64,000 nucleotides of DNA from UBA2336 sp046294915 (GTDB lineage: Bacteria; Bacteroidota; Bacteroidia; Cytophagales; Cyclobacteriaceae): assembly GCA_046294915.1 (NCBI GenBank), contig JBKBOE010000001.1, forward strand, positions 1 through 64,000, in the 5' to 3' direction. Below are positions 53,622 through 61,653 of the stretch, one piece after another. The notes beneath the pieces are model-generated. The model ran no database searches. It was not told the DNA's origin and saw nothing but the letters and a program-made list of their open reading frames with translations. The position numbers and the translations under genes are program-made. Position 1 is the first letter of the stretch. Each line of letters starts with the position of its first letter.

Positions 53622-53851
53622 TGCGGGGTAATGGGGCTGATTTGATTTTTTATTTTTTCAACCAGGTCGGGTGGGGCGCCATTGCCGTTACATTTTGTTT
53701 TGAGCAAGGCTTTAATGGCCATTTCCAGTTCGTAGCCCTTGTAGCAGGGCATGCACTCTTCCATGTGTGCTTTAAACTGTTGTTGCTGTTCCGGGGTGGC
53801 ATCGCCATCGAGGATTTTCTGAAGCATTTCTCGGCAGGTAGGTTTTGGCAT
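53618..53851 (-). CDS. Zinc-finger anti-sigma-like protein
   Basis: A 77-residue soluble protein with the ZAS signature H29-x3-C33-x2-C36 (FKAHMEECMPCYK). Such small proteins bind and hold ECF sigma factors, often responding to redox. The gene starts 4 bases after the stop of the sigma factor gene and overlaps gmk by 4 bases. There is no membrane segment. Confidence 0.85.
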   Translation of the reverse strand: MPKPTCREMLQKILDGDATPEQQQQFKAHMEECMPCYKGYELEMAIKALLKTKCNGNGAPPDLVEKIKNQISPITPH

Positions 53852-53855
53852 ACGC

Positions 53856-54440
53856 TTAAGTGTTTTTGTAACCCATTTTGCTGGCGTAATCGGTTAGCTT
53901 TTCTTTGAGCAGGTTGCGTGCCCGGTGAAGGCGGCTGCGCACGGTTCCGATTGGAATATCAAGGATCTTGGCCATTTCATCGTATTTGAATCCTTCCAGA
54001 TCGCACAGGATAATCACCGTTCTGAAATCCACATCCAGTGAATTGAGCGCGTTAGAGATCTCATCACCAATCATATCCTGCAGCGCTTCCACACGCAAAT
54101 CCGGTGTAATCTGCCGGTTTACCTCATCTGAATTATAGTATGTTTCAACATCCTGGTAATCTACCTTCGAAGGCTCCTTGCTCTTCTTGCGGTAGTCGTT
54201 AATGAAACTGTTTTTTAAAATCCGAAACAGCCATGCCTTGGCATTAGTTCCGCGCTGAAAAGAATCAATGAAGCGAAAGGCCTTTAAATAGGTATCCTGA
54301 ACCAGGTCACTGGCATCATCAACATCCAGCGTAAGCCGGTAGGCAAAGTTGTGCATGGAGTTAATATGGGGCATAAACTCGCTGTGGAAGATACTATGCT
54401 TCTCCGATTCGGTGTACTGCTGGTTGTTATTTTCTTCCAT
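53856..54440 (-). CDS. ECF-type RNA polymerase sigma factor
   Basis: A 194-residue group 4 sigma factor from ATG 54440 (MEENNNQQYT). Region 2 is FAYRLTLDVDDASDLVQDTYLKAFRF and AKAWLFRILKNSFIN; region 4 is DVDFRTVIILCDLEGFKYDEMA and the HTH IGTVRSRLHRARNLLKEKL. It is followed by the ZAS anti-sigma protein. A TAnnTTTG box lies just upstream. Target genes may include the downstream gmk-nadD-DUF5686 row. Confidence 0.93.
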   Translation of the reverse strand: MEENNNQQYTESEKHSIFHSEFMPHINSMHNFAYRLTLDVDDASDLVQDTYLKAFRFIDSFQRGTNAKAWLFRILKNSFINDYRKKSKEPSKVDYQDVETYYNSDEVNRQITPDLRVEALQDMIGDEISNALNSLDVDFRTVIILCDLEGFKYDEMAKILDIPIGTVRSRLHRARNLLKEKLTDYASKMGYKNT

Positions 54441-54446
54441 GAATTT

Positions 54447-54454
54447 CAAAAGTA
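54447..54454 (-). promoter_or_regulatory. Promoter -7 box (TACTTTTG) of the ECF sigma gene
   Basis: Perfect TAnnTTTG on the minus strand ending 6 bases before the ATG at 54440. A leader of zero to two bases is predicted. Confidence 0.55.
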
Positions 54455-54482
54455 GTAACTTCTTTAGATAAATTATAAATAA

Positions 54483-54510
54483 AAAGTCGCTGCCCACGGG
54501 CAGCGACTTT
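54483..54510 (-). terminator. Rho-independent terminator after the VWA gene
   Basis: A perfect stem of 13 bases (AAAGTCGCTGCCC / GGGCAGCGACTTT) with minimal loop, followed on the minus strand by TTTATTTATAATTT. It lies 20 bases past the VWA stop and separates it from the ECF sigma gene. Confidence 0.9.
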
Positions 54511-54529
54511 GATTCTCGGTGCAGGACAA

Positions 54530-56377
54530 TTAATGTCGTGCAATCACTCCGTTTAAGGATTTTACCATGCGAATGAATTCTATCCGGTAACCTTCTTTGT
54601 CTGTACCCCTGGCGCTTTGCGCCAGTTGAATCACATCATCGTACGTAAAGTTTTTGATGTATTCTGAATCGCGCAGCAGCATACCAAAGCCCGCTACAGC
54701 TGCCGACCACCTGAAGTTGTCGGTGGACTTTTCAAGGGCTACTGAAGAATCAACCAATGGATGCACAATTAATTTGCTCACCTCTTCATCCGGCTTTTTA
54801 TACCGGAATTTCACCGTCATCAGTTCCTTTGACTTTTGGGCCGAATGATCAAGCCTGGCGCTTTGATACTTCAGCGCATCGATTTTAAAGAACTCGCTTT
54901 CTACACCAACCGGTATAACTTCGTAAAGTGCCGTAACTGTATGGCCTGAGCCCAAATCGCCCGCATCTTTCTTATCGTTGTTGAAGTCTTCGTTCTTCAG
55001 CAAGCGGTTTTCATAACCAATCAGCCGGTAAGCCTGAACTTTTGCGGGGTTAAACTCAATTTGGAGTTTAACATCTTTGGCAATAGTGAACAGCGTGCCG
55101 CCAAATTCATTTACCAACACCTTTTTAGCTTCGGTAATTGTATCGATGTATGCGTAGTTGCCATTGCCCTTATTGGCGAGGGTTTCCATTTTTGAATCTT
55201 TGTAGTTGCCCATGCCAAAACCCAGCACGGTAAGGAATACACCGCTTTTCTTCTCCTCCTCAATTAACCGCTCCATGGCCGCATTGCTTGATTCGCCTAC
55301 GTTAAAGTCGCCATCGGTGGCCAGGATAACCCGGTTGTTTCCGTCTTTTTTAAAGTACTTTCTGGCGGTGGCATAAGCCAATCGTAAGCCGGCACCGCCT
55401 GCGGTAGAGCCGCCAGCTTCAAGCCTTTCGAGCGCATCGATAATTCGTTTCTTATCAGCACCGGAGGTTGGCTCCAGCACCAGCCCGGCTGCACCGGCAT
55501 ATACTACAATAGCCACATGATCCTGATCGCGCAATTCATTGATGAGCATCTTGAACGATGATTTGAGTAACGGCAGTTTGTTCGGCTCATCCATCGAACC
55601 GGAAACATCAATAAGAAATACCAGGTTTGACGGGGGCAGATTTTCGGTGGGTATACGTTTGCCCTGCAACCCGATATGCACCAACTTGTGGTTTCGGTTC
55701 CACGGTGCATCCGAAATTTCGGTGATGATGTTAAAGGGGTGTTCTCCTTTGGGTTGTTCATAATCATAGTCAAAGTAATTCACCAGTTCTTCAATACGCA
55801 CGGCATCTTTGGGCGGGCGCTGGCCGTTGTTAATAAACCTGCGGGTGTTGGCATACGAGGCTGCATCGACATCAATGGAAAAGGTAGAAAGCGGATTGCG
55901 CAACGCATCATGAAAAATATTTTCATGAATGGCATCGTATTCTTCCGTATTCCATTGGGGCCGTTGGTGGTCGTTGAAATACGCTTGCTCATATTCGGCA
56001 GGAGTGCCCATGGTGTAGTCTTTCTTCAGCCGGCTCTTCGTGCTGTAGCCTGCTACCACAGCTTCGCTAAGTTGGGTAGCATCCATCAACATGGAGACAT
56101 TGATAACGTTGGATGTTCCGATTTTTACCTCGCGTGTTGCTAACCCGATAAACGAAAAAACAAGGGTACCCCCAGATTGCGGAACAGAAATTGAGTATTT
56201 GCCTTCAGCATTTGTTACTGTTCCGATGTTTGTTCCTTTTAATAGAATATTTACACCAGGCAGGGGGCTGCCATCATCAGCCGAGATTACTTTACCGGTA
56301 ATGGTTCGGTGATCGTGCACCCGAAATCCCAGCGCACTGAATACCAGGGCCGCCAGAACGATTAATTTTGTTTTCAT
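54530..56377 (-). CDS. YfbK-like von Willebrand factor A protein with CarboxypepD domain
   Basis: A 615-residue exported protein. A signal peptide (1-18) precedes a CarboxypepD-like domain (about 25-95, ITGKVISADDGSPLPGVNIL) and a plug-junction-like sequence LSEAVVAGYSTK (103-114). A YfbK-type N-region leads to a VWA domain with MIDAS D257-x-S259-x-S261 (IDVSGSMD) and a DUF3520-type C-terminus. VWA domains bind metal and partners. The CarboxypepD/LSEAVV part is paralogous to the anti-sigma fusion encoded divergently. A strong terminator follows. Confidence 0.88.
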   Translation of the reverse strand: MKTKLIVLAALVFSALGFRVHDHRTITGKVISADDGSPLPGVNILLKGTNIGTVTNAEGKYSISVPQSGGTLVFSFIGLATREVKIGTSNVINVSMLMDATQLSEAVVAGYSTKSRLKKDYTMGTPAEYEQAYFNDHQRPQWNTEEYDAIHENIFHDALRNPLSTFSIDVDAASYANTRRFINNGQRPPKDAVRIEELVNYFDYDYEQPKGEHPFNIITEISDAPWNRNHKLVHIGLQGKRIPTENLPPSNLVFLIDVSGSMDEPNKLPLLKSSFKMLINELRDQDHVAIVVYAGAAGLVLEPTSGADKKRIIDALERLEAGGSTAGGAGLRLAYATARKYFKKDGNNRVILATDGDFNVGESSNAAMERLIEEEKKSGVFLTVLGFGMGNYKDSKMETLANKGNGNYAYIDTITEAKKVLVNEFGGTLFTIAKDVKLQIEFNPAKVQAYRLIGYENRLLKNEDFNNDKKDAGDLGSGHTVTALYEVIPVGVESEFFKIDALKYQSARLDHSAQKSKELMTVKFRYKKPDEEVSKLIVHPLVDSSVALEKSTDNFRWSAAVAGFGMLLRDSEYIKNFTYDDVIQLAQSARGTDKEGYRIEFIRMVKSLNGVIARH

Positions 56378-56461
56378 ACGAAATTGGTTTTGGTTACACG
56401 TCTGAGATGCCGCTATTCAACGGATTCCATATGCAGCCGGAAAAAATTCTTATCTTAAAAA

Positions 56462-57025
56462 ATGCTTTTTACCCGCCCGTTGCCTGAGTTAACCGACCAG
56501 GATTTGGTTGCGATGTACCGCCTGAAGGGCGATATGGCTGTATTGGGCGAATTGTACAAGCGCTATTCGGGGCTGGTGTATGGTGTTTGCCTGAAATACC
56601 TTAAAAACAAAGAAGATGCGCGCGATGCGGTGATGCAGATTTATGAAAAGCTAACGGTAAATCTGTTGAATCACGAGGTAACTTATTTTAAAAGCTGGCT
56701 ATATGCCACCTCCCGCAATTACTGCCTGATGCAACTCCGAGCGCAAAAAGGAAAGCATGTTGAGGAATTATCGCCTTTTGTTATGGAATCCGGTGATTTT
56801 CCGCATCTGGAATCCGGAAGCGACCTGGAAGAAAATCTTGTTAAATTGGAGAAGTGCATAGAAAAGCTGGCAGCGGAACAACAACAGTGCATTCGCCTGT
56901 TCTTTTTAATGAAACGATGTTATGCTGAAATAAGCACGGAAACCGGGTATGCGTTGAACCAGGTAAAAAGTTATATCCAGAACGGCAAGCGGAACCTGAA
57001 AATTTGTATGGAACGAAATGACTGA
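56462..57025 (+). CDS. RNA polymerase sigma-70 family factor
   Basis: A 187-residue ECF-type sigma factor. Region 2 shows KRYSGLVYGVCLKYLKNKEDARDAVMQIYEKL and SWLYATSRNYCLMQLR in parts; region 4 shows CIRLFFLMKRCYAEISTETGYALNQVKSYIQNGKRNL in parts. The stop overlaps the next gene by 8 bases, which encodes the predicted membrane anti-sigma fusion, so they form a regulatory pair. It is divergent from the VWA gene. Confidence 0.92.
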   Translation: MLFTRPLPELTDQDLVAMYRLKGDMAVLGELYKRYSGLVYGVCLKYLKNKEDARDAVMQIYEKLTVNLLNHEVTYFKSWLYATSRNYCLMQLRAQKGKHVEELSPFVMESGDFPHLESGSDLEENLVKLEKCIEKLAAEQQQCIRLFFLMKRCYAEISTETGYALNQVKSYIQNGKRNLKICMERND

Positions 57026-58409
57026 TTACACCAACGATATTACGCGTTACCTCAGGGGAGAGATGACTCCGGCAGAAATGCATGCTTTGGAAAAGAAGGC
57101 TCTTTCCGATCCGTTTCTGGCCGATGCGTTGGAGGGAGCTGCCACGGTTGGTGTACATGATTTTACAAGTGAAATAACTGCAATCAACCAAAGGATAGAA
57201 GAGCAACCAAGGTCTAGAGTTGCCGCCAATGAAGCGTCAGCCTCCAGAGTTGCAGGGCAACCGTCTTCTGTAGCCGAAAAGCCTACTGTTCATCGGGTAA
57301 CTGTAGCGGGTTGGGCCATGCGGATAGCTGCGGGATTGATTTTGCTTGTGGTTGCCTCATTTGTGATCTGGCAGTTCACCAAACAATCGGAAGATACTCC
57401 GCTGGCCTTGAATGAAACAAGCACAGGGTCTGCTCCCGATGAAGACCATAAGCAAGGATTGCCTGCCGAGTTGGACCCTGCAGAGGAAGCAGGTGGCCGG
57501 GTGGATAAGGATGAAGTGAGCAGGCAGGCATCCACATCCCATGCCGATACTGAGCAAAAACCCTCGGGAAGCTTAGCCGAAAAGAAACCCGATAGTAAAA
57601 CAGATGATGAATCGGTTGCTGACCTACAGGCCGCACCGGTTCTTGCTGAAGCAGCAAAAGCCAAGCAACAGACCGAAGATATGTCCGCCACTGAAAAAGA
57701 TGCAGCTAAGCTTGCAACAGTTGATAGACCTGAAGAAGAAGCGCTTGCCAATGATGACCGGAAAAAAGCAGCCGGTATTTCCCGCTCCAGTGTAAATCAA
57801 AATCAACGGGTAATTCATGGGAAAGTAACATCAGCTGAAGATGGCAGTCCTTTGCCCGGGGTGAATGTTATCATTAAGGGTACAAGTACAGGTACCGTAA
57901 CCGATGCAGGCGGCAATTATCAGATTGAGTCAACGCAGCCAAACCCTTCGTTGGTGTATTCGTTCATTGGCCTTCAATCACAAGAGGTTTCTGCCGGAGA
58001 CCGGAGCCAGGTGGATGTGCAGATGGCATTGGATGCCGCCCAACTTAGTGAAGTGGTTGTTACCGGCTATGCTATTAGGAATGCTGAGCCTTATACGCCT
58101 ACTGTTGAACTGGCGCATCCCGTTACCGGTAACCGGGAATTTAAAAAGTACCTGGAGAGCAGTTTGCGTTATCCGCAGGAAGCCCTGGATAAGAAAGTAG
58201 AGGGAAGGGTAACGGTTGAGTTCTTTGTGGAAACCAATGGTGCCCTTACAGCTTTCACTGTTATTCGCGGGATTGGCGCAGGGTGTGATGAGGAGTTAAT
58301 ACGACTGATTAAAGAGGGTCCGCGGTGGGAACCTACTAAAAGAAATGGAGCACCCATTCGCGACAAGGCCCGTGTACGGTTAAAATTCGAAATACCGAAG
58401 AAGCCTTAA
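57018..58409 (+). CDS. Anti-sigma-like membrane fusion with CarboxypepD and TonB_C domains
   Basis: A 463-residue protein of unusual order. Residues 1-50 (DITRYLRGEMTPAEMHALEK) look like the cytoplasmic start of Bacteroidota anti-sigma factors. A membrane helix lies at about 99-120. A long Ala/Glu/Lys-rich, probably unstructured periplasmic linker runs to about 255. A CarboxypepD-like domain follows (IHGKVTSAEDGSPLPGVNVI, about 263-340) with LSEVVVTGYA, then a TonB C-terminal domain (FKKYLESSLRYPQEALDKKVEGRV, in part; to the end). It may sense an outer-membrane partner and release the sigma factor at 56462. The role is inferred. Confidence 0.82.
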   Translation: MTDYTNDITRYLRGEMTPAEMHALEKKALSDPFLADALEGAATVGVHDFTSEITAINQRIEEQPRSRVAANEASASRVAGQPSSVAEKPTVHRVTVAGWAMRIAAGLILLVVASFVIWQFTKQSEDTPLALNETSTGSAPDEDHKQGLPAELDPAEEAGGRVDKDEVSRQASTSHADTEQKPSGSLAEKKPDSKTDDESVADLQAAPVLAEAAKAKQQTEDMSATEKDAAKLATVDRPEEEALANDDRKKAAGISRSSVNQNQRVIHGKVTSAEDGSPLPGVNVIIKGTSTGTVTDAGGNYQIESTQPNPSLVYSFIGLQSQEVSAGDRSQVDVQMALDAAQLSEVVVTGYAIRNAEPYTPTVELAHPVTGNREFKKYLESSLRYPQEALDKKVEGRVTVEFFVETNGALTAFTVIRGIGAGCDEELIRLIKEGPRWEPTKRNGAPIRDKARVRLKFEIPKKP

Positions 58410-59149
58410 ACCACTTTTCTGCGAATCAGTTTGGCATACGTGCGACTTACCGGGAAACTTTTTCCGGTTTGCATTTTTACCATCATGCCGCCATTAAAAT
58501 GTTTTTCTATCTCCTTCAGGAAGTTAATGTTGATGATGGTGCTTCGGTGAACGCGGATGAATGTTTCGGGGTTTAGTATTTCCTCCAGTTTTCCGATGCC
58601 GGATGAACTTACGAACTGATCGTTTTTGGTGGTAAGGATTGTATAGTCGCCCGAGGCTTCCAGAAACATAATTTCTTCTACCGGCAGGTTAATAAGTTTT
58701 TCTGATTTCTGAACAAAAATATGATTGTCGTAAGAAGATTTGTTTTCCGTTTTCAGGCTGCGCAGCAGTTCGCCCACGTTGTTTTGTTCCAGTTTCATTC
58801 GTTCAATGGCTCGCTTTACGGCCAGCTTGAAGCGCTCCAGATCAATGGGTTTTAACAGGTAGTCCACTGCGTTTTTTTCAAATGCCTTGATGGCGTACTG
58901 GTCGTAAGCCGTGGTGAAAATTACAAACGGATCATGCGTTATGTCATCCAGAACATCAAAGCCATTCATGCCGGGCATTTGTACATCAAGAAAGATCAGG
59001 TCTGGCTTAAGATCATCAATAAGGTCAACCGCTTCTTTACCTTTGGTGGCCTCTCCGATTACCCGTAGTTCAGGTAAATGTCCGATATACTCTTTCAAAA
59101 GATCGCGTGCCAACTGCTCATCATCTACCAGCAAACAATTTATAGTCAT
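58406..59149 (-). CDS. LytTR-type response regulator
   Basis: A 247-residue regulator with a receiver domain (acidic D9, D10, phosphoacceptor Asp55 in LIFLDVQMPGMNG) and a LytTR DNA-binding domain (about 140-245, EEIMFLEASGDYTIL, HRSTIININFL). It works with the histidine kinase encoded 20 bases upstream on the same strand. LytTR regulators commonly control envelope or surface genes. The last 4 bases overlap the convergent fusion gene. Confidence 0.94.
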   Translation of the reverse strand: MTINCLLVDDEQLARDLLKEYIGHLPELRVIGEATKGKEAVDLIDDLKPDLIFLDVQMPGMNGFDVLDDITHDPFVIFTTAYDQYAIKAFEKNAVDYLLKPIDLERFKLAVKRAIERMKLEQNNVGELLRSLKTENKSSYDNHIFVQKSEKLINLPVEEIMFLEASGDYTILTTKNDQFVSSSGIGKLEEILNPETFIRVHRSTIININFLKEIEKHFNGGMMVKMQTGKSFPVSRTYAKLIRRKVV

Positions 59150-59169
59150 AGTTTATGGGTTTATCTCTT

Positions 59170-60288
59170 TCAAACGGCTTCACTCTTTAATTCCGGTTCA
59201 TTAACCACGGTGTGCTCATCTTCCTTTAAGGGTATAAAGAAACTCACCGAGTAGCCCGATTCATTGGAGCGGATATGCAAACCGGCACCAGCGCCATACG
59301 TGCTTCGAAGGCGTTTATCGGTATTTTTTATACCCACTCCGGAGGAGGTGGAGTCCATTACTTTTTTTGCGTTCGAGCCCATGCCATCATCTTTTACTTC
59401 GAAAAAAATACTTTGATTGAGGCGTTTGACAGTTAACGTAATTGTGCCGCCTGTATCTTTTGGTGCAATGCCGTATTTCACCGCATTTTCGACCAGCGGC
59501 TGTAAAATCATGGGTGGCACTTTTATGCCCAGACAAGTAAAATCAACCTGCTTAATAAACTTTAGCCGCTCGCCAAAGCGAACCTGCTGTATTTTTATGT
59601 AGTTATCGATAAAATCAAGTTCATGAATCAGTTTTACCAACTGATCGCCATGGGAATCAAGTGCATAGCGAAAGATGTCAGAGAGTTGCGTGATTACTTT
59701 GCGCGCGTGTTCTTTGCTGGAGCCCACCAGCATGTTAATAGAATTAAGCGTGTTAAATAAAAAATGCGGGTTGATTTGGGATTTAAGCAGCGACAGTTGC
59801 ATCTCCCGGTTTTTAATGGCCAGTTCACCTTTTTCCTGTTCGCGTTTCTGCATCCGCTCAAAGTAGCGGATGATGTAATACACGGCAGCGGTAATCACAT
59901 ATTGATTCTGGAAATGCAACCCTTCCCAGCGCAGCAACCCCACCATGTGGTCTTTCCAGTTGTCAAAATATACATAGCCTTCCACGTAATCTTCAAGGTA
60001 GTAACTGAATGACCCCATGATCAGAAAGAAGAGCATCGCCCCGGCAATATGCCCGGCAACCTGAATAACAATTTTATACCGGAAGAGGAAGTGGGAATAC
60101 AACAGGATGAGCGCAATAAAAATGCACAAGGCCTCAAAAAGATACAGAGCGTTCCAGAAAACATACATGAAGGGCGTTTCGAGCTTGTATTCAATGATGG
60201 CACTGACTGAAAAATTGATAAAGTACCACAGGCAAAGCAGCAGGTAGGCTCGTTTCCAGATACGTGGTATTTTCTCAAGACTGATCAA
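59170..60288 (-). CDS. LytS-type histidine kinase
   Basis: A 372-residue membrane kinase with about four N-terminal hydrophobic segments (about 15-32, 43-65, 75-95 and 128-143) and a His_kinase domain with phosphoacceptor His175 in SQINPHFLFNTLNSI, then PLVENAVKYGIAPKD and the ATP lid GVGIKNTDKRL. The start appears to be TTG 60288 as the next in-frame ATG is inside a membrane segment. It pairs with the LytTR regulator downstream. TAACTTTA (60316 to 60309) is a 7-of-8 promoter box. Confidence 0.92.
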   Translation of the reverse strand: MISLEKIPRIWKRAYLLLCLWYFINFSVSAIIEYKLETPFMYVFWNALYLFEALCIFIALILLYSHFLFRYKIVIQVAGHIAGAMLFFLIMGSFSYYLEDYVEGYVYFDNWKDHMVGLLRWEGLHFQNQYVITAAVYYIIRYFERMQKREQEKGELAIKNREMQLSLLKSQINPHFLFNTLNSINMLVGSSKEHARKVITQLSDIFRYALDSHGDQLVKLIHELDFIDNYIKIQQVRFGERLKFIKQVDFTCLGIKVPPMILQPLVENAVKYGIAPKDTGGTITLTVKRLNQSIFFEVKDDGMGSNAKKVMDSTSSGVGIKNTDKRLRSTYGAGAGLHIRSNESGYSVSFFIPLKEDEHTVVNEPELKSEAV

Positions 60289-60434
60289 AGGGCTAATAAA
60301 TTGACTGATAAAGTTACAGTAAAGAAGGTAAATGCGTTTAAGGCTTCTGTTTCATCGGTAAACATCCAAAAAATGCGGATAACCTTACCTGTAATTTGAA
60401 AGACGGGCACGATTGCGCAACTTTATTTTCTAAA

Positions 60435-61649
60435 ATGAGGATTTACGGTATCATCTGGTTACTTGCACTTTTGAGTGCGGAGGCTGGCGCGCAGAAAATA
60501 ACTATTTCGGGCAAAATCACTGACCGTGATACCGGGGAGGCACTTCCGTTTGCATCGGTCGGAATTCAGGGAAAGGCCATTGGAACGATCAGCAACCTGC
60601 AAGGCGAATTCGACTTTCATATACCGGTCGGGTACCAAAATGAGATCCTCGTAATCAGCATGCTGGGGTACATTAATTTTGAAGCACCGGTATGGTCAGT
60701 TATGGGTAAGCCGCTGATGGCTGAGTTAACTCACTCAACCACGGTGCTTAATGAAGTGGTTGTTCGCGACTCTTTATCGGGCGGAGACATCCTGCGGGTT
60801 GCACTGAGCCGCATTGAAGCCAATTACCCGATGCAGCCCTTTTTAATGGAGGGCTTTTATCGCGATGTAAAAAAGGTGGCAGGTACATACATCTCCTTAT
60901 TGGAAGCTGCAGTTGAAATTTATGATGAGGATTATGCCGAGCCCCGCAATAAGTACAAATTGCGCGAACGGGTTAAACTGGTGGAGGTACGCAAAAGCAT
61001 CGGCTATGAGAGTCGGTTTACCACATTTTTTGATCAGGATAACCTCCTGGAAGATCTTTTACTTCACAATAATATCCGATACCGGCAGATTGAAGCACGG
61101 GAAGAAATGTTCTCCGGTATGAAGCGTGAACCCGATTCCTATTACAACGGACGTGAGATATTTGTGATTGCCCATACACAACAATATTTGCTGAAGATTT
61201 TTGTTGACAAGCAAACCTATGCCGTTGTGCACCTGGAGTACGAAACAGACTCATCAAATGAACTGATTGGAAAGAAGAAAAATCTTGTTGGTCGATTTGC
61301 CGGTTTACGAAAAACAATCGACTTCAGGGAGGTAAACGGCAAAATGTATTTAAGCTATCTCAGCATGACTTCCAAGGTGAGCTGGCACAACCGGAAAAGC
61401 AATGAAATGAAATTTGAAACAGAGTTAATGCAGCAATTGCTGATTAATGATGTTAAACCCGGTGTGAGTGAACGCATTAAAACTACCGAGCGTATGCGTA
61501 ATTACGGCCTTCAATACCAGGATAACCCTTACAACAAAGCTTTTTGGGATAACTATAACCTGATTAAAGACACTCCGATTGACAAACAGATTCTTGAAGA
61601 TCTGGAAAAAATAGCCCCTTTGCATGAGCAATTTGAGGGGAAGCATTAA
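60435..61649 (+). CDS. Exported CarboxypepD-domain protein, unknown function
   Basis: A 404-residue product from ATG 60435 with signal peptide (MRIYGIIWLLALLSAEAGA), a CarboxypepD-like domain (about 22-105, ISGKITDRDTGEALPFASVG) and LNEVVVRDS at the junction. The C-terminal 290 residues are beta-rich without recognised family (YRDVKKVAGTYISLLEAAVE). Similar proteins occur near two-component genes in Bacteroidota. An upstream in-frame TTG at 60396 is unlikely. It is divergent from the histidine kinase gene and convergent with the GGGP synthase. Confidence 0.75.
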   Translation: MRIYGIIWLLALLSAEAGAQKITISGKITDRDTGEALPFASVGIQGKAIGTISNLQGEFDFHIPVGYQNEILVISMLGYINFEAPVWSVMGKPLMAELTHSTTVLNEVVVRDSLSGGDILRVALSRIEANYPMQPFLMEGFYRDVKKVAGTYISLLEAAVEIYDEDYAEPRNKYKLRERVKLVEVRKSIGYESRFTTFFDQDNLLEDLLLHNNIRYRQIEAREEMFSGMKREPDSYYNGREIFVIAHTQQYLLKIFVDKQTYAVVHLEYETDSSNELIGKKKNLVGRFAGLRKTIDFREVNGKMYLSYLSMTSKVSWHNRKSNEMKFETELMQQLLINDVKPGVSERIKTTERMRNYGLQYQDNPYNKAFWDNYNLIKDTPIDKQILEDLEKIAPLHEQFEGKH

Positions 61650-61653
61650 AAAC

